From contig NZ_CP074102.1 of assembly GCF_018310535.1 (NCBI RefSeq), positions 7,936,001 to 8,000,000 of the forward strand: a stretch of DNA of 64,000 nucleotides, given 5' to 3'. This stretch comes from Streptomyces mirabilis (lineage in GTDB: Bacteria > Actinomycetota > Actinomycetes > Streptomycetales > Streptomycetaceae). Of this stretch, positions 34,401-42,435 are shown in pieces. Within the stretch, counting starts at the first letter, position 1. Every line of letters starts with the position of its first letter. A program made the position numbers and the translations under genes. A model generated the notes under the pieces. It had not been told where the DNA came from, did no database searches, and saw only the letters and a list, made by a program, of their open reading frames with translations.

Positions 34401-36431
34401 TCAGCAGGTCAGTCGGGCGTCCGCCCAGTCCGCGTGGTCCGAGTCGACGCCGTCGCCGCCGTCGGTGACGACGAGGCGAACCACCTGGGCGCCGGTCACG
34501 TCGGCCGAGACCGGCTGGGCCGGCATGGCGTTGGTGAGGACCCCGGTCGAGGCGACCTTCGTGCCATCCGCCCAGATCTCGAACGCGACGGTGCCCTTGG
34601 CGCCCTTCTCGTCGTCGACGCCGACGTCCGCGGTGACGGTCCGGCACCGCTTGCCGGTGTAGTACTCGACGGCGCTCGGAGCGTGCGCACCGAGTCCCTT
34701 GGCGTATACGACTCCGCCGAGAGTGATCGGATGACCGTCGCCCGCGGCGCTCTCCCCGTTGCTGGTGTTGCGCTCAACAGGGCCGAATCCATTGGCCGTC
34801 GACAACCACGGCAGGTCTCCGAGGTAGGAGACGCCCGAAGGGGGAGCCACGACGATCGACACCGTCAGCGGGAGCGCGCTCTCGGCGCGTATGCCGGTCG
34901 GTGAGCGGTACGTGGCCTTGAGCGCCAGGTCGTACGATCCCGTGGCCGTGCCCTCGGGCGCGGTGACCCGCCACTTCGTACGCAGGGAGTGTCCCGTGCT
35001 TACCGTGCCCGCCGTGGTCGGTGAGGTAGTCGCGACCGTCCAGCCCGTCGGGCCGCTCAGCGCCACCGAGACGCGCCGCGCGGGCGTACGGCCGAGGTCG
35101 GTCACCGCCGACGTCAGGGAGACCGGCTTGCCCGCCTCCACCAACGGGCTGCCGTCCAGGCCGAGTTCGACAGCGGGCGGGTTCTTGGCCCAGTGGCCGT
35201 CGGCCGAGACGCGGACGAGGACCGTGCCGTGCGCGGGGACGGTCGCGGAGATGGCGCCGGCGGTGTTGTAGCTCCGGTGCTGCCACAGGTCGCGCAGGGT
35301 GTAGCCGTGGGCGGCCGGCAGCCCCACGGCGGCCGCGGTCGTGGCGATGTGCTGGGCGCTGCCGGTCTCGTTGAACAGTGCCACCGTCCGGCTGCCGTCC
35401 TTCATCTCCTTGGCGACGACCCAGCGTCCGCCCTCGGAGGAGAGCACGGTGCCCTGCTTGCCCAGTGGGTCCTGGTCGACCGCGATGACTTCCTTGTTGT
35501 CGAGGATGTCGAAGGTGGCGGGCGACGCCTTGCGCAGATCCGAGCCGATGAGCAGCGGAGCCGCCATGACCGACCACATCGAGAAGTGCGAGCGGTACTC
35601 GGTGTCGGTCATGCCGCCGTTGCCGACCTCCAGCATGTCCGGGTCGTTCCAGTGACCGGGACCCGCGTGCGGGGCCAGGGGCAGGTTCTGCTTGAGGATC
35701 GACAGCATCGAGCCCCAGCTGTCGTTGATGTCACCGGTCGTTCGCCACAGATGTCCGACGTCCGAGGCCCACTCCCAGGGCTTGTTCTGGCCCCATTCGC
35801 AGAGGCTGTAGACGATGGGCCGCCCCGTCGCCTTCAGCGCGTCCCGCATGGTCGTGTAGCGCAGCTTGGCGTCCACGCCCTGGTTGTTGCAGTTGTCGTA
35901 CTTGAGGTAGTCGACGCCCCAGTCCGCGAACTGCTGGGCGTCGCTGTACTCGTGGCCGAGGGCGCCCGGGAACCCGACGCTGTCGCACGTCTTCGTGCCC
36001 GCGCTGGTGTAGATGCCGAGCTTGAGCCCCTTGGCGTGCACATAGTCGGCGACCGCCTTGATCCCGTTCGGGAAGCGCACGGGGTCGGGCACCAGCTTGC
36101 CGTCGGCGTCCCGGGACGGCAGGGCCCAGCAGTCGTCCAGATTGACGTACTGGTACCCGGCGTCTTTGAGCCCCTTCTCCACGAAGAGGTCCGCGATCCC
36201 CTTGACCATGCTCTCGTTGAACTCGGCCCGGCAGTGCGTGGAGTTCCAGTTGTTGAAACCCATCGGAGGGGTGAGCGCGAGGCCGTCCGCCAGGGCGGGG
36301 GACGCGGGGGCTTCGGTGGGGGCGGGGGCGGCCAGGGCCTCCGGGGCGGTCAGACCGGTCGTACACAACAGGGCCGTCGCGAGTGCTCCGACCACTCTTC
36401 GGCGGGTTGTGCGGGTGGGAAGGTGACGCAT
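34401..36431 (-). CDS. Secreted GH27 alpha-galactosidase with NEW3-like and NPCBM domains
   Basis: 676 residues. A signal peptide (RTTRRRVVGALATALLCTTG, cleavage near AAPAP) leads to a GH27 barrel: MGFNNWNSTHC, the nucleophile Asp in VDYLKYDNCNNQG and the acid/base Asp in GHWNDPDMLEVG. A beta domain, a NEW3-like domain (about residues 395-500) and a C-terminal NPCBM galactose-binding module (from LPWLSTANGFGPVE) follow. It removes terminal alpha-galactose from oligosaccharides outside the cell. ATG at 36431 with CGGAGGAAC. Divergent from a sugar importer that could take up the products. Confidence 0.95.
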   Translation of the reverse strand: MRHLPTRTTRRRVVGALATALLCTTGLTAPEALAAPAPTEAPASPALADGLALTPPMGFNNWNSTHCRAEFNESMVKGIADLFVEKGLKDAGYQYVNLDDCWALPSRDADGKLVPDPVRFPNGIKAVADYVHAKGLKLGIYTSAGTKTCDSVGFPGALGHEYSDAQQFADWGVDYLKYDNCNNQGVDAKLRYTTMRDALKATGRPIVYSLCEWGQNKPWEWASDVGHLWRTTGDINDSWGSMLSILKQNLPLAPHAGPGHWNDPDMLEVGNGGMTDTEYRSHFSMWSVMAAPLLIGSDLRKASPATFDILDNKEVIAVDQDPLGKQGTVLSSEGGRWVVAKEMKDGSRTVALFNETGSAQHIATTAAAVGLPAAHGYTLRDLWQHRSYNTAGAISATVPAHGTVLVRVSADGHWAKNPPAVELGLDGSPLVEAGKPVSLTSAVTDLGRTPARRVSVALSGPTGWTVATTSPTTAGTVSTGHSLRTKWRVTAPEGTATGSYDLALKATYRSPTGIRAESALPLTVSIVVAPPSGVSYLGDLPWLSTANGFGPVERNTSNGESAAGDGHPITLGGVVYAKGLGAHAPSAVEYYTGKRCRTVTADVGVDDEKGAKGTVAFEIWADGTKVASTGVLTNAMPAQPVSADVTGAQVVRLVVTDGGDGVDSDHADWADARLTC

Positions 36432-36509
36432 CGTTACGTTCCTCCGAACTCGCGAAAGATAGGATGACTGCATGTCCGCGACAAGGGTGCGCGCTTACGG
36501 TAGGACCTG

Positions 36510-36524
36510 TCCAACTCTGTTGGA
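36510..36524. promoter_or_regulatory. Inverted repeat between the alpha-galactosidase and ABC operon
   Basis: TCCAAC-TCT-GTTGGA, perfect 6-bp arms, in the shared 210-bp promoter region. It is unlike the LacI palindrome at 33097, so a different regulator may act. Confidence 0.4.
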
Positions 36525-36641
36525 AGAGAAGTGGTAACGGTTGTTCGATATCTCGTCGGAACCCTTGACGAGTCTCCGACATGGGAGTGAGATCCAAGCC
36601 TCGCGTTCGGTTGTGTTGGGTGGCACCCCGAGGAGGGGGAC

Positions 36642-37967
36642 ATGGCACAGTCATCGTTGAAGGGGATCGTCGTGCCCGAAGGCACGTCGGGTCATCGGAT
36701 GTCCCGGCGTAATCTCTTGCGTGGTGCGGCCGTCGGGGCCGGCGCGCTCACGCTCCCCGTGCTGCTGTCCGCCTGCGGCAACGGACCCGGCGGAAACAAG
36801 AACGAAGTCACCGTGGGGTCCAACGCCTCGGACCCGGTCCCCAAGAAGGCGTACGCGGCGGCCTTCTCGGCGTACGAGAAGAAGTCCGGCAAGAAGGTCA
36901 AGGTCAACACCAAGGACCACAACGACTTCCAGGAGAACATCAACCGCTATCTCCAGGGCACGCCCGACGACGTCTTCATGTGGTTCGCGGGGTATCGCAT
37001 GCAGTACTTCGCGGAGAAGGGGCTCCTGCACGAGATCAGCGACGTCTGGAGCGGTTTCACCGGCTTCTCCGACGCCCTGAAGGAGCAGTCCACCCACTCC
37101 GGCAAGCAGTACTTCGTGCCGTACTACTACTATCCGTGGGCCGTTTTCCACCGCAAGAGCCTCTTCCAGTCCAAGGGCTACCAACAGCCCAAGACCTGGG
37201 ACGACTTCATCGCCCTGGCCAAGCAGATGTCGAAGGACGGGACGCCCGTCGCCTTCTGCGACAAGGACGGCTGGCCCGCGATGGGCACTTTCGACTACAT
37301 CAACATGCGCCTGAACGGATACGACTTCCACAAGTCCCTGATGGCCGGCGCGGAGGCATGGACCGACGCCAAGGTGAAGAACGTCTTCGACACCTGGCGC
37401 GAGGTCATGCCCTACTACCAGAAGGGCGCCCTCGGCCGGACCTGGGAGGAGGCCGGGCAGAGCCTGCAGCAGCGCAAGACGGGGATGGCGGTCTTCGGAA
37501 TGCCGCACCCGGGCACCCAGTTCCCCGAGAACGAACGCGACGACATCGACTTCTTCGCCTTCCCCGAGATCGACCCGCAGTACGCGCAGGACGCCGTGGA
37601 AGCACCCATCGACGGCTTCCTGGTCGCCAAGAAGTCGAAGAACCTCGACGGCGCCAAGGCCCTTCTGAAATGGCTGGGCACCCCCACCGCCGAGAACACC
37701 TACCTCGCTCTCGACCCCAACAACGTGGCCGTCAACGACGGCGCCGACACCACCAAGTACAGCGCCCTGCAGAAGAAGTCGGCCCAGCTCGTCTCGGGCG
37801 CCAAGCAGATCTCGCAGTTCATGGACCGCGACACCCGTCCGGACTTCGCCTCGACCGTGATGATCAAGGCGATCCAGGACTTCATCGGCAACCCGAAGGA
37901 CGTCGACGGTCTCTGCAACAGCATCGAACGACAGAAGAAGACCATCTTCTCGTCGCCCGTCGGCTGA
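36642..37967 (+). CDS. Sugar ABC transporter substrate-binding lipoprotein
   Basis: 441 residues. The N-terminus has a Tat motif (SRRNLLRGAAV) and a lipobox ending LLSAC (about residue 45), so it is a Tat-exported lipoprotein. The mature part is an extracellular solute-binding protein of the carbohydrate type, with YYYYPWAVFHRKSLF and GWPAMGTFDYINMRLNG as hinge and ligand regions and many aromatic residues for sugar stacking. ATG with GAGGAGGGGAC. First gene of an importer operon, divergent from alpha-galactosidase. Confidence 0.94.
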   Translation: MAQSSLKGIVVPEGTSGHRMSRRNLLRGAAVGAGALTLPVLLSACGNGPGGNKNEVTVGSNASDPVPKKAYAAAFSAYEKKSGKKVKVNTKDHNDFQENINRYLQGTPDDVFMWFAGYRMQYFAEKGLLHEISDVWSGFTGFSDALKEQSTHSGKQYFVPYYYYPWAVFHRKSLFQSKGYQQPKTWDDFIALAKQMSKDGTPVAFCDKDGWPAMGTFDYINMRLNGYDFHKSLMAGAEAWTDAKVKNVFDTWREVMPYYQKGALGRTWEEAGQSLQQRKTGMAVFGMPHPGTQFPENERDDIDFFAFPEIDPQYAQDAVEAPIDGFLVAKKSKNLDGAKALLKWLGTPTAENTYLALDPNNVAVNDGADTTKYSALQKKSAQLVSGAKQISQFMDRDTRPDFASTVMIKAIQDFIGNPKDVDGLCNSIERQKKTIFSSPVG

Positions 37968-37987
37968 TCACTGGGGGAAGACGTTCC

Positions 37988-38902
37988 GTGGCGCTCAACA
38001 TCCCACGGCGCGCCGGACGACGGAGGCTGCGGCGGTTCTCCCGCCGCGACACCGTCGTCCTCGGCGTGCTCCTCGGCATACCCGTCCTGCTCGACATCGT
38101 CATCGTCTGGGGCCCGACCCTCGCGTCCATCGGGCTCTCCTTCACCTCCTGGGACGGCGTCGGCGACATCCACTGGGTGGGCGGCGACAACTACAAGAAC
38201 GTGTTCGAGAACTACCCGGCGTTCTGGCCCGCCGTCCGGCACAACGTCCTGTGGCTGCTCTTCCTCGGCCTGATCGCCACCCCGTTCGGACTGTTCCTCG
38301 CGGTGCTCATCGACCGCGGAGTGCGCTTCAGCCGCTTCTACCAGTCCGTCATCTACCTGCCGGTCGTGCTCTCGCTCGCCATCGTCGGCTTCATCGCCCA
38401 GCTGATCCTCGGCACCGACCAAGGCGTGGTCAACACCATCCTCAACAACCACGAGAACCCGATCGACTGGCTCGGCGACGCGCACCTCAACATCTGGATG
38501 ATGATGATCGCGGCGAGCTGGCGGCACACGGGTTACGTCATGATCCTCTACCTCGCCGGACTCAAATCCGTCGACCCGCAGCTGAAGGAAGCCGCCGCGA
38601 TCGACGGCGCGAACGCCCGCCAGACCTTCTTCCGCGTCGTCTTTCCGACCCTGCGCCCGGTCAACGTGATCGTCGGTGTCATCACCGTCATCGAGGCGCT
38701 GCGCGCGTTCGACATCGTCTACGCGGTCAACAAGGGCCGCAACGGCCTGGAACTGCTCTCCGTCCTGATCACCGACAACATCATCGGGGAAGCCAGCCGC
38801 ATCGGATTCGGCTCCGCCATCGCGGTCGTCCTGCTCACCGTCTCCCTGGGGTTCATCGTGACGTTCCTGGTCCAAGAGCTGCGAGGTGCGCGCGAGCGAT
38901 GA
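37988..38902 (+). CDS. Sugar ABC transporter permease, MalF type
   Basis: 304 residues with six membrane helices. The EAA loop that docks the ATPase is KEAAAIDGANARQTFFRVVF (about residues 200-219). GTG at 37988 with GGGGGAAG upstream, 20 bp after the binding-protein gene. Its stop overlaps the next start (ATGA). Confidence 0.94.
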   Translation: MALNIPRRAGRRRLRRFSRRDTVVLGVLLGIPVLLDIVIVWGPTLASIGLSFTSWDGVGDIHWVGGDNYKNVFENYPAFWPAVRHNVLWLLFLGLIATPFGLFLAVLIDRGVRFSRFYQSVIYLPVVLSLAIVGFIAQLILGTDQGVVNTILNNHENPIDWLGDAHLNIWMMMIAASWRHTGYVMILYLAGLKSVDPQLKEAAAIDGANARQTFFRVVFPTLRPVNVIVGVITVIEALRAFDIVYAVNKGRNGLELLSVLITDNIIGEASRIGFGSAIAVVLLTVSLGFIVTFLVQELRGARER

Positions 38903-39828
38903 CCGCCGACATCCGCACCGGCGCCCCCGTGCGCCCGGCACCCGCGCCGGAGCCGACGCCCGCTCCCCGCCGGAGGCCGCGCCCCGGCCGCTTCGGCGTC
39001 CACATCTTCCTGATGGGCGTCTCGCTCGCCTTCCTCGCGCCGCTCCTGCTCGCCGTCTACGCCTCGCTGCGCCCGTACGAGGAGACGGCGCAGAACGGCT
39101 ACTTCTCCTTCCCGAGGCACCTGTCCTTCGAGTACTACCGTCGCGCCTACAGCGAATCCGGCATGGGCAAGTACTTCACCAACACCCTGCTCATCGCCGT
39201 GCCCGCCGTCCTGGTGACCCTCTTCCTCGCCTCGTTCGTCGCCTTCGCCGTGTCCCGGCTGAAGCTGCGCGGGGGCCTCGTCCTGCTGATGTTCTTCACC
39301 GCGGGCAACCTGCTGCCCCAGCAGGTCATCGTCACCCCGCTGTACGTCCTGTTCAACAAGATCCCGCTGCCGTGGTGGATGTCCGACTCGCTGACGATGT
39401 ACGACTCCTACTGGGCCGTCATCATCGTCAACATCGGCTTCCAGATGGGCTTCTGCGTGTTCGTGCTGGCCAATTTCATGCGGACGCTGCCGCAGGAGAT
39501 CCTCGAGGCCGCCATCGTCGACGGCGCGGGTGTGTGGACCCAGTTCTGGCGCATCACCCTCCCGCTCTGCCGCCCCGCCCTCGCGGCCCTCGGTACCCTT
39601 GAGTTCACCTGGGTCTACAACGACTTCCTCTGGGCCCTGATCTTCATCTCCAACCCCGACAAGCTCCCGATCACGTCATCCCTCAACAACCTCCGCGGCC
39701 AGTTCTTCACGGACTACAACCTGCTGGCCGCGGGCTCGGTCCTCGTCGCCCTCCCCACGATCCTGGTCTTCCTGCTCCTGCAACGGCACTTCGTCGCGGG
39801 CCTGACACTGGGGTCGACCAAGGGCTAG
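38899..39828 (+). CDS. Sugar ABC transporter permease, MalG type
   Basis: 309 residues. A Pro/Arg-rich cytoplasmic leader precedes six helices; the EAA loop is LEAAIVDGAGVWTQFWRITL (about residue 200). Translationally coupled to the first permease by ATGA. No ATP-binding gene follows; Streptomyces importers of this type usually share the MsiK ATPase encoded elsewhere. A nested hairpin terminator closes the operon. Confidence 0.94.
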   Translation: MTADIRTGAPVRPAPAPEPTPAPRRRPRPGRFGVHIFLMGVSLAFLAPLLLAVYASLRPYEETAQNGYFSFPRHLSFEYYRRAYSESGMGKYFTNTLLIAVPAVLVTLFLASFVAFAVSRLKLRGGLVLLMFFTAGNLLPQQVIVTPLYVLFNKIPLPWWMSDSLTMYDSYWAVIIVNIGFQMGFCVFVLANFMRTLPQEILEAAIVDGAGVWTQFWRITLPLCRPALAALGTLEFTWVYNDFLWALIFISNPDKLPITSSLNNLRGQFFTDYNLLAAGSVLVALPTILVFLLLQRHFVAGLTLGSTKG

Positions 39829-39846
39829 GTTCTGGCCTGCAGATTT

Positions 39847-39893
39847 ACGGGGCGTCAGGTGGAGCCGGCATATCCCTCTGCCGGCGGCCCCGT
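39847..39893 (+). terminator. Nested hairpin terminator of the sugar ABC operon
   Basis: Inner stem GCCGGCA / TGCCGGC (39864-39870, 39879-39885) inside outer stem ACGGGGC / GCCCCGT (39847-39853, 39887-39893), beginning 19 bp after the stop. Confidence 0.7.
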
Positions 39894-40144
39894 TGTGCTC
39901 AGTCCGCCGCATGCCGTCGGTTGGGGTCGCCCAGCCCACAATCGGCATGACCATGATCGTCTTATCGTCGGGGCACTTGATCGCCACCCGCCATCCGTCC
40001 GGGGCCGCGGCGAAGGAGAACTGGACTGCGGTCGTGACGGCAGACTCTTCCACGGCCCGCGGTCACCGGTTCGGCTCCTCCGAGCAGCCGGGTGAGGGTC
40101 GACGGTGTTCGCCGCGTCACGCTCGTCACGTCGGTGGCGACCAT
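39894..40144 (-). pseudogene. Probable frameshifted remnant of a small conserved gene
   Basis: Two minus-strand frames read like one protein split by a frameshift near 40055. The upstream part (from ATG 40144) ends TLTRLLGGAEPVTAGR; the downstream part reads VTTAVQFSFAAAPDGWRVAI then KCPDDKTIMVMPIVGWA. After that the frame drifts into the terminator of the ABC operon with no stop of its own. The start overlaps the end of the 73-residue gene upstream, as in an operon. The family is not identified. Confidence 0.4.
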
Positions 40145-40347
40145 GCTTCAGGCCCGCCGCCGTGCCACTCGATCACCCTTGAGTTGGCTACATCAACCTC
40201 GTCGATCCCTTCCAGCCCGGCGTAGCGGAGGAAGGCGGCCAGGTCGCGCAGTGAGTGTGCGGTGAGCAGTTCTCCGTTGACGCGCACCTGTCGGCTGCCG
40301 TCGGTCGGGGATGGTGGGTACACAATCACGTGCAGCTCTCCGGACAT
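40126..40347 (-). CDS. Small conserved hypothetical protein
   Basis: 73 residues, soluble: MSGELHVIVYPPSPTDGSRQ, then VRVNGELLTAHSLRDLAAFL and VIEWHGGGPEAW. It reads as a compact alpha/beta protein of a type that recurs in Streptomyces (recollection). Start ATG at 40347; the ribosome site is weak. It sits between degraded genes, so expression is uncertain. Confidence 0.6.
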   Translation of the reverse strand: MSGELHVIVYPPSPTDGSRQVRVNGELLTAHSLRDLAAFLRYAGLEGIDEVDVANSRVIEWHGGGPEAWSPPT

Positions 40348-40453
40348 GGTTTCAGGCTCACCCGGCCGGCCCGGATGCGCATCCGGACCGCGGGCTCAGA
40401 GCGCCTCGCGCGACGCGTGCCGGACGGCGTGGGCGCTCGTAGGCTGACCTTCT

Positions 40454-40484
40454 CGGGGCATGTCGCGGAGGTCGTCATGCCCCG
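40454..40484. repeat. Inverted repeat at the Ku remnant start
   Basis: CGGGGCATG (40454-40462) and CATGCCCCG (40476-40484) are exact complements; the right arm overlaps the ATG of the Ku remnant. Possibly a hairpin at the initiation site or a chance product of the ATGCCCCG start sequence. Confidence 0.35.
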
Positions 40485-40673
40485 AACCGTCTGGTCAGGC
40501 GCCGTGTCTTTGGCCTGGTCGCGGTGCCGATTCACGTTGTGGGCGCCACCGCGGATCACTCGGTCCACTTCCACCAAGTCCACCTCGACGACATGGCCCG
40601 CGTCCGCGTCCGGAAGGACCGCGAGCTCGAGGAGCGCGAAGTCACCCGGGGAGAGATCGGGAAGGGCTATGAG
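40477..40673 (+). pseudogene. ku: Frameshifted N-terminal fragment of a Ku DNA end-binding protein
   Basis: The frame starting at ATG 40477 gives MPRTVWSGAVS, matching the start of bacterial Ku (MPRxIWSGAISFGLV). One base is missing near 40511; the +1 frame then continues GLVAVPIHVVGATADHSVHF, HQVHLDDMARVRVRKDRELE, EREVTRGEIGKGYE, again Ku-like. Homology stops at about 40673, after some 65 of about 300 residues. The rest is absent and no LigD is nearby. Intact Ku copies normally act in non-homologous end joining; this one cannot. It lies close to a MITE and other remnants, which suggests local decay after insertion or deletion. Confidence 0.72.
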
Positions 40674-40904
40674 TGGCCAAGGGCGGACCATGGCCCACCA
40701 CCCGGACCCGCACACCATGATCGCTTAGGAAGTCGCGGGTGTGGGTATCCCCGTCAAAGCGGGTCACTGGGTCGGGTCCGAGTCCAGCCGTGCAGCACAG
40801 CCACAGGTGCCGGTATAGATCATCCCGAAGCGCTACGAAGCCGGATTCGGACGGGCGAGCCGTAGGTAGCGGGACATCTTCTCCATGAGGAGTTGTCCGT
40901 GCCT

Positions 40905-41057
40905 ATGTGGCTTCCGTACATCCCTGTGGCTGTGGTGTCTGTCAGGCCCGTCCTGACCGCTTTCCTCTGCATCGTTGCCGTGGCATCGCGGGACGAGCAA
41001 CGTGGTAGCCGGGCCGAGCGGATCATCTGTGTGCTGGTGGCTCGGCGGCGTAGCTAG
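40905..41057 (+). CDS. Possible 50-residue membrane peptide ending in the MITE boundary
   Basis: ATG at 40905, about 12 bases after GAGGAG. It encodes MWLPYIPVAVVSVRPVLTAF, then LCIVAVASRDEQRGSRAE and a basic C-terminus ending RRRS. One hydrophobic helix is likely. The stop codon TAG (41055-41057) is supplied by the CTAG at the left end of the inverted-repeat element, so the original gene may have been longer and been truncated by the insertion. Confidence 0.35.
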   Translation: MWLPYIPVAVVSVRPVLTAFLCIVAVASRDEQRGSRAERIICVLVARRRS

Positions 41058-41274
41058 GGCCTGTCCGGCGGATCATGCCGCAGACGCGGGGTTCGGCACG
41101 CCCTCCCCCAAGCTCTTCGAGCAGGGGATGCCCGCCAGCGGCGTTGTCGTCGGTTGTCGACGCTCCGCGTCGACGCCCTCCTCCGCCTTGCAGCTGCACG
41201 CACCAAGCCCCGCTCACCAGCGTCGATGAGGCGCCGCCCGTTTCCTGCGACCTGATCCGCCGGACAGGCCCTAG
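41054..41274. mobile_element. MITE with perfect 22-bp terminal inverted repeats
   Basis: Left end 41054-41075 (CTAGGGCCTGTCCGGCGGAT + CA) is the exact reverse complement of the right end 41253-41274. The 221-bp element encodes no transposase. CTAG at both tips may be the duplicated target, giving 18-bp inverted repeats inside; CTAG-type targets are known for some IS5-family elements, so an IS5-family transposase could mobilise it. Internally it contains a C-rich Streptomyces repeat (about 41102-41136) and a GTCGACGC palindrome. Confidence 0.75.
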
Positions 41275-41522
41275 CCCGCGTTGTCAGTGGCCGCCCCTAG
41301 CATTGTCGTCAACATCCCAACGATCCAGTCGGGTTGTTGCTGATGCCCCGCCCGGAACAGCGCCCGGTGCGGGGCTCGCTGCTGTCAGAAGCCTTCCCGG
41401 CCGGTCAGGCAGGTCTGCCGCAGGCAGCGCTGCGGCGACTGCGTCATCGCCATAGAGGACATGAGACGCGAGGAAGCGGCCCGATCGATGACACGCGCGT
41501 CCGCCAAGGGCTGAACTGCGCG
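41275..41522. other. Intergenic sequence next to the MITE
   Basis: No convincing gene. A minus-strand frame reading VLYGDDAVAAALPAADLPD and ending RLDRWDVDDNARGGH stops 8 bp from the MITE; it could be the 3' remnant of a gene but has no start and no family match. Confidence 0.3.
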
Positions 41523-41978
41523 TCACTCGCAGCCGACGCCGTCCCCGTCGCGGTCGAGGTGGCGGCCGTAGCCGGGGTCTCCGACGTGGACGGGCGCGGC
41601 GCCCGCCGCTCGGGCCGCGGCGCAGTTCTCGTAGTACACGGACCCCCCGCCGTTGTCGTCGCTGCCGCCACCGCCCGCGACGGCGGGCTGCGCGGTGACC
41701 GTCGCGCGCACGGTCTTCGTGCTCCGCACGGTCACGGTGGCGGCGGGCGTCGCCGTGACCGTTTCCGTGGCAGTCCGCATCGCGGTCGCCGTGGCAGTGA
41801 CGGTGGTGGTCGGACCGGGTTTCGCCGCGGCGGACTCGGTGGTGTCCCCGCCGCTGTTGCCGATGCCGACGCCGATGAAGAGGGCCACGGCCAGCGCGGG
41901 CAGTACGTAGCGCTTGCGGGCCCAGCCCGGGGCGGTGCGGGCCGATCCGGTGGGCGGTGCCGCGTACGGGTTGGTCAT
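41523..41978 (-). CDS. Excalibur calcium-binding domain membrane protein
   Basis: 151 residues. A short cytoplasmic N-terminus, one membrane helix (about 26-44), a Thr/Val/Ala-rich linker (many TVTAT repeats, likely extracellular and glycosylatable) and a C-terminal excalibur domain: YYENCAAARAAGAAPVH then HLDRDGDGVGCE, with a DxDxDG calcium loop and two Cys for a disulfide. ATG with AGGGGGG upstream. Probably an envelope protein; partner unknown. Confidence 0.9.
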   Translation of the reverse strand: MTNPYAAPPTGSARTAPGWARKRYVLPALAVALFIGVGIGNSGGDTTESAAAKPGPTTTVTATATAMRTATETVTATPAATVTVRSTKTVRATVTAQPAVAGGGGSDDNGGGSVYYENCAAARAAGAAPVHVGDPGYGRHLDRDGDGVGCE

Positions 41979-42100
41979 GTCGTCCCCCCTGAGGTGTTTC
42001 GAGTGGGATGACGGTAGTGCCGCTGATGTGCCCGAAGGGGAGGAGTGGGAGTTGTGTGACCCACCCGTGACTCCTCGTCGCGTTCGGAGTTGAACCGGGC

Positions 42101-42295
42101 ATGAAGAAGCGCAGCATGCTGGCCATCGCCTCCCTCGCCACCGGGTTCGTCGTCGCGGCGATCACCCCGTCCCACGCCGTCGACGGCGAGTCCCTGGGTG
42201 ACCTGCCCGTCAAGGACACGCTCAGCAGCCTCGACCACACGCTCAGCAGCGAGAGCCTGGCCGTGGACGACACCGCGCTCGGCCAGAACGGCTGA
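42101..42295 (+). CDS. Small secreted protein of unknown function
   Basis: 64 residues. A typical signal peptide (MKKRSMLAIASLATGFVVAA, cleavage near SHA) leaves about 38 acidic residues with a repeated DTLSSLDHTLSSESL pattern. Size and style match the many small exported Streptomyces proteins. ATG at 42101; CGGAG is 10 bases upstream. A strong hairpin terminator follows. Confidence 0.65.
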   Translation: MKKRSMLAIASLATGFVVAAITPSHAVDGESLGDLPVKDTLSSLDHTLSSESLAVDDTALGQNG

Positions 42296-42312
42296 GGCGC
42301 GGGGACCCGGAC

Positions 42313-42351
42313 GCGGCGCCGGTGCTCCCCGGGACGGGGCACCGGCGCCGC
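42313..42351 (+). terminator. Hairpin terminator after the small secreted protein gene
   Basis: Perfect 13-bp stem GCGGCGCCGGTGC / GCACCGGCGCCGC, extendable by a further CCCC/GGGG with a one-base bulge. Confidence 0.75.
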
Positions 42352-42435
42352 GCCGTCGGCTCCCTCATCTGCGGCTGGTTTCCGTGGCAGGGTGAAGCGG
42401 GCAAGCCTCAGGGGGCCAACAGAAGAGGGGGAACC

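Noticed and set aside
40477..40673. Functional Ku gene using programmed frameshifting
   Set aside because: No slippery site is seen and the homology ends after about 65 residues, so a pseudogene fragment is the simpler reading.
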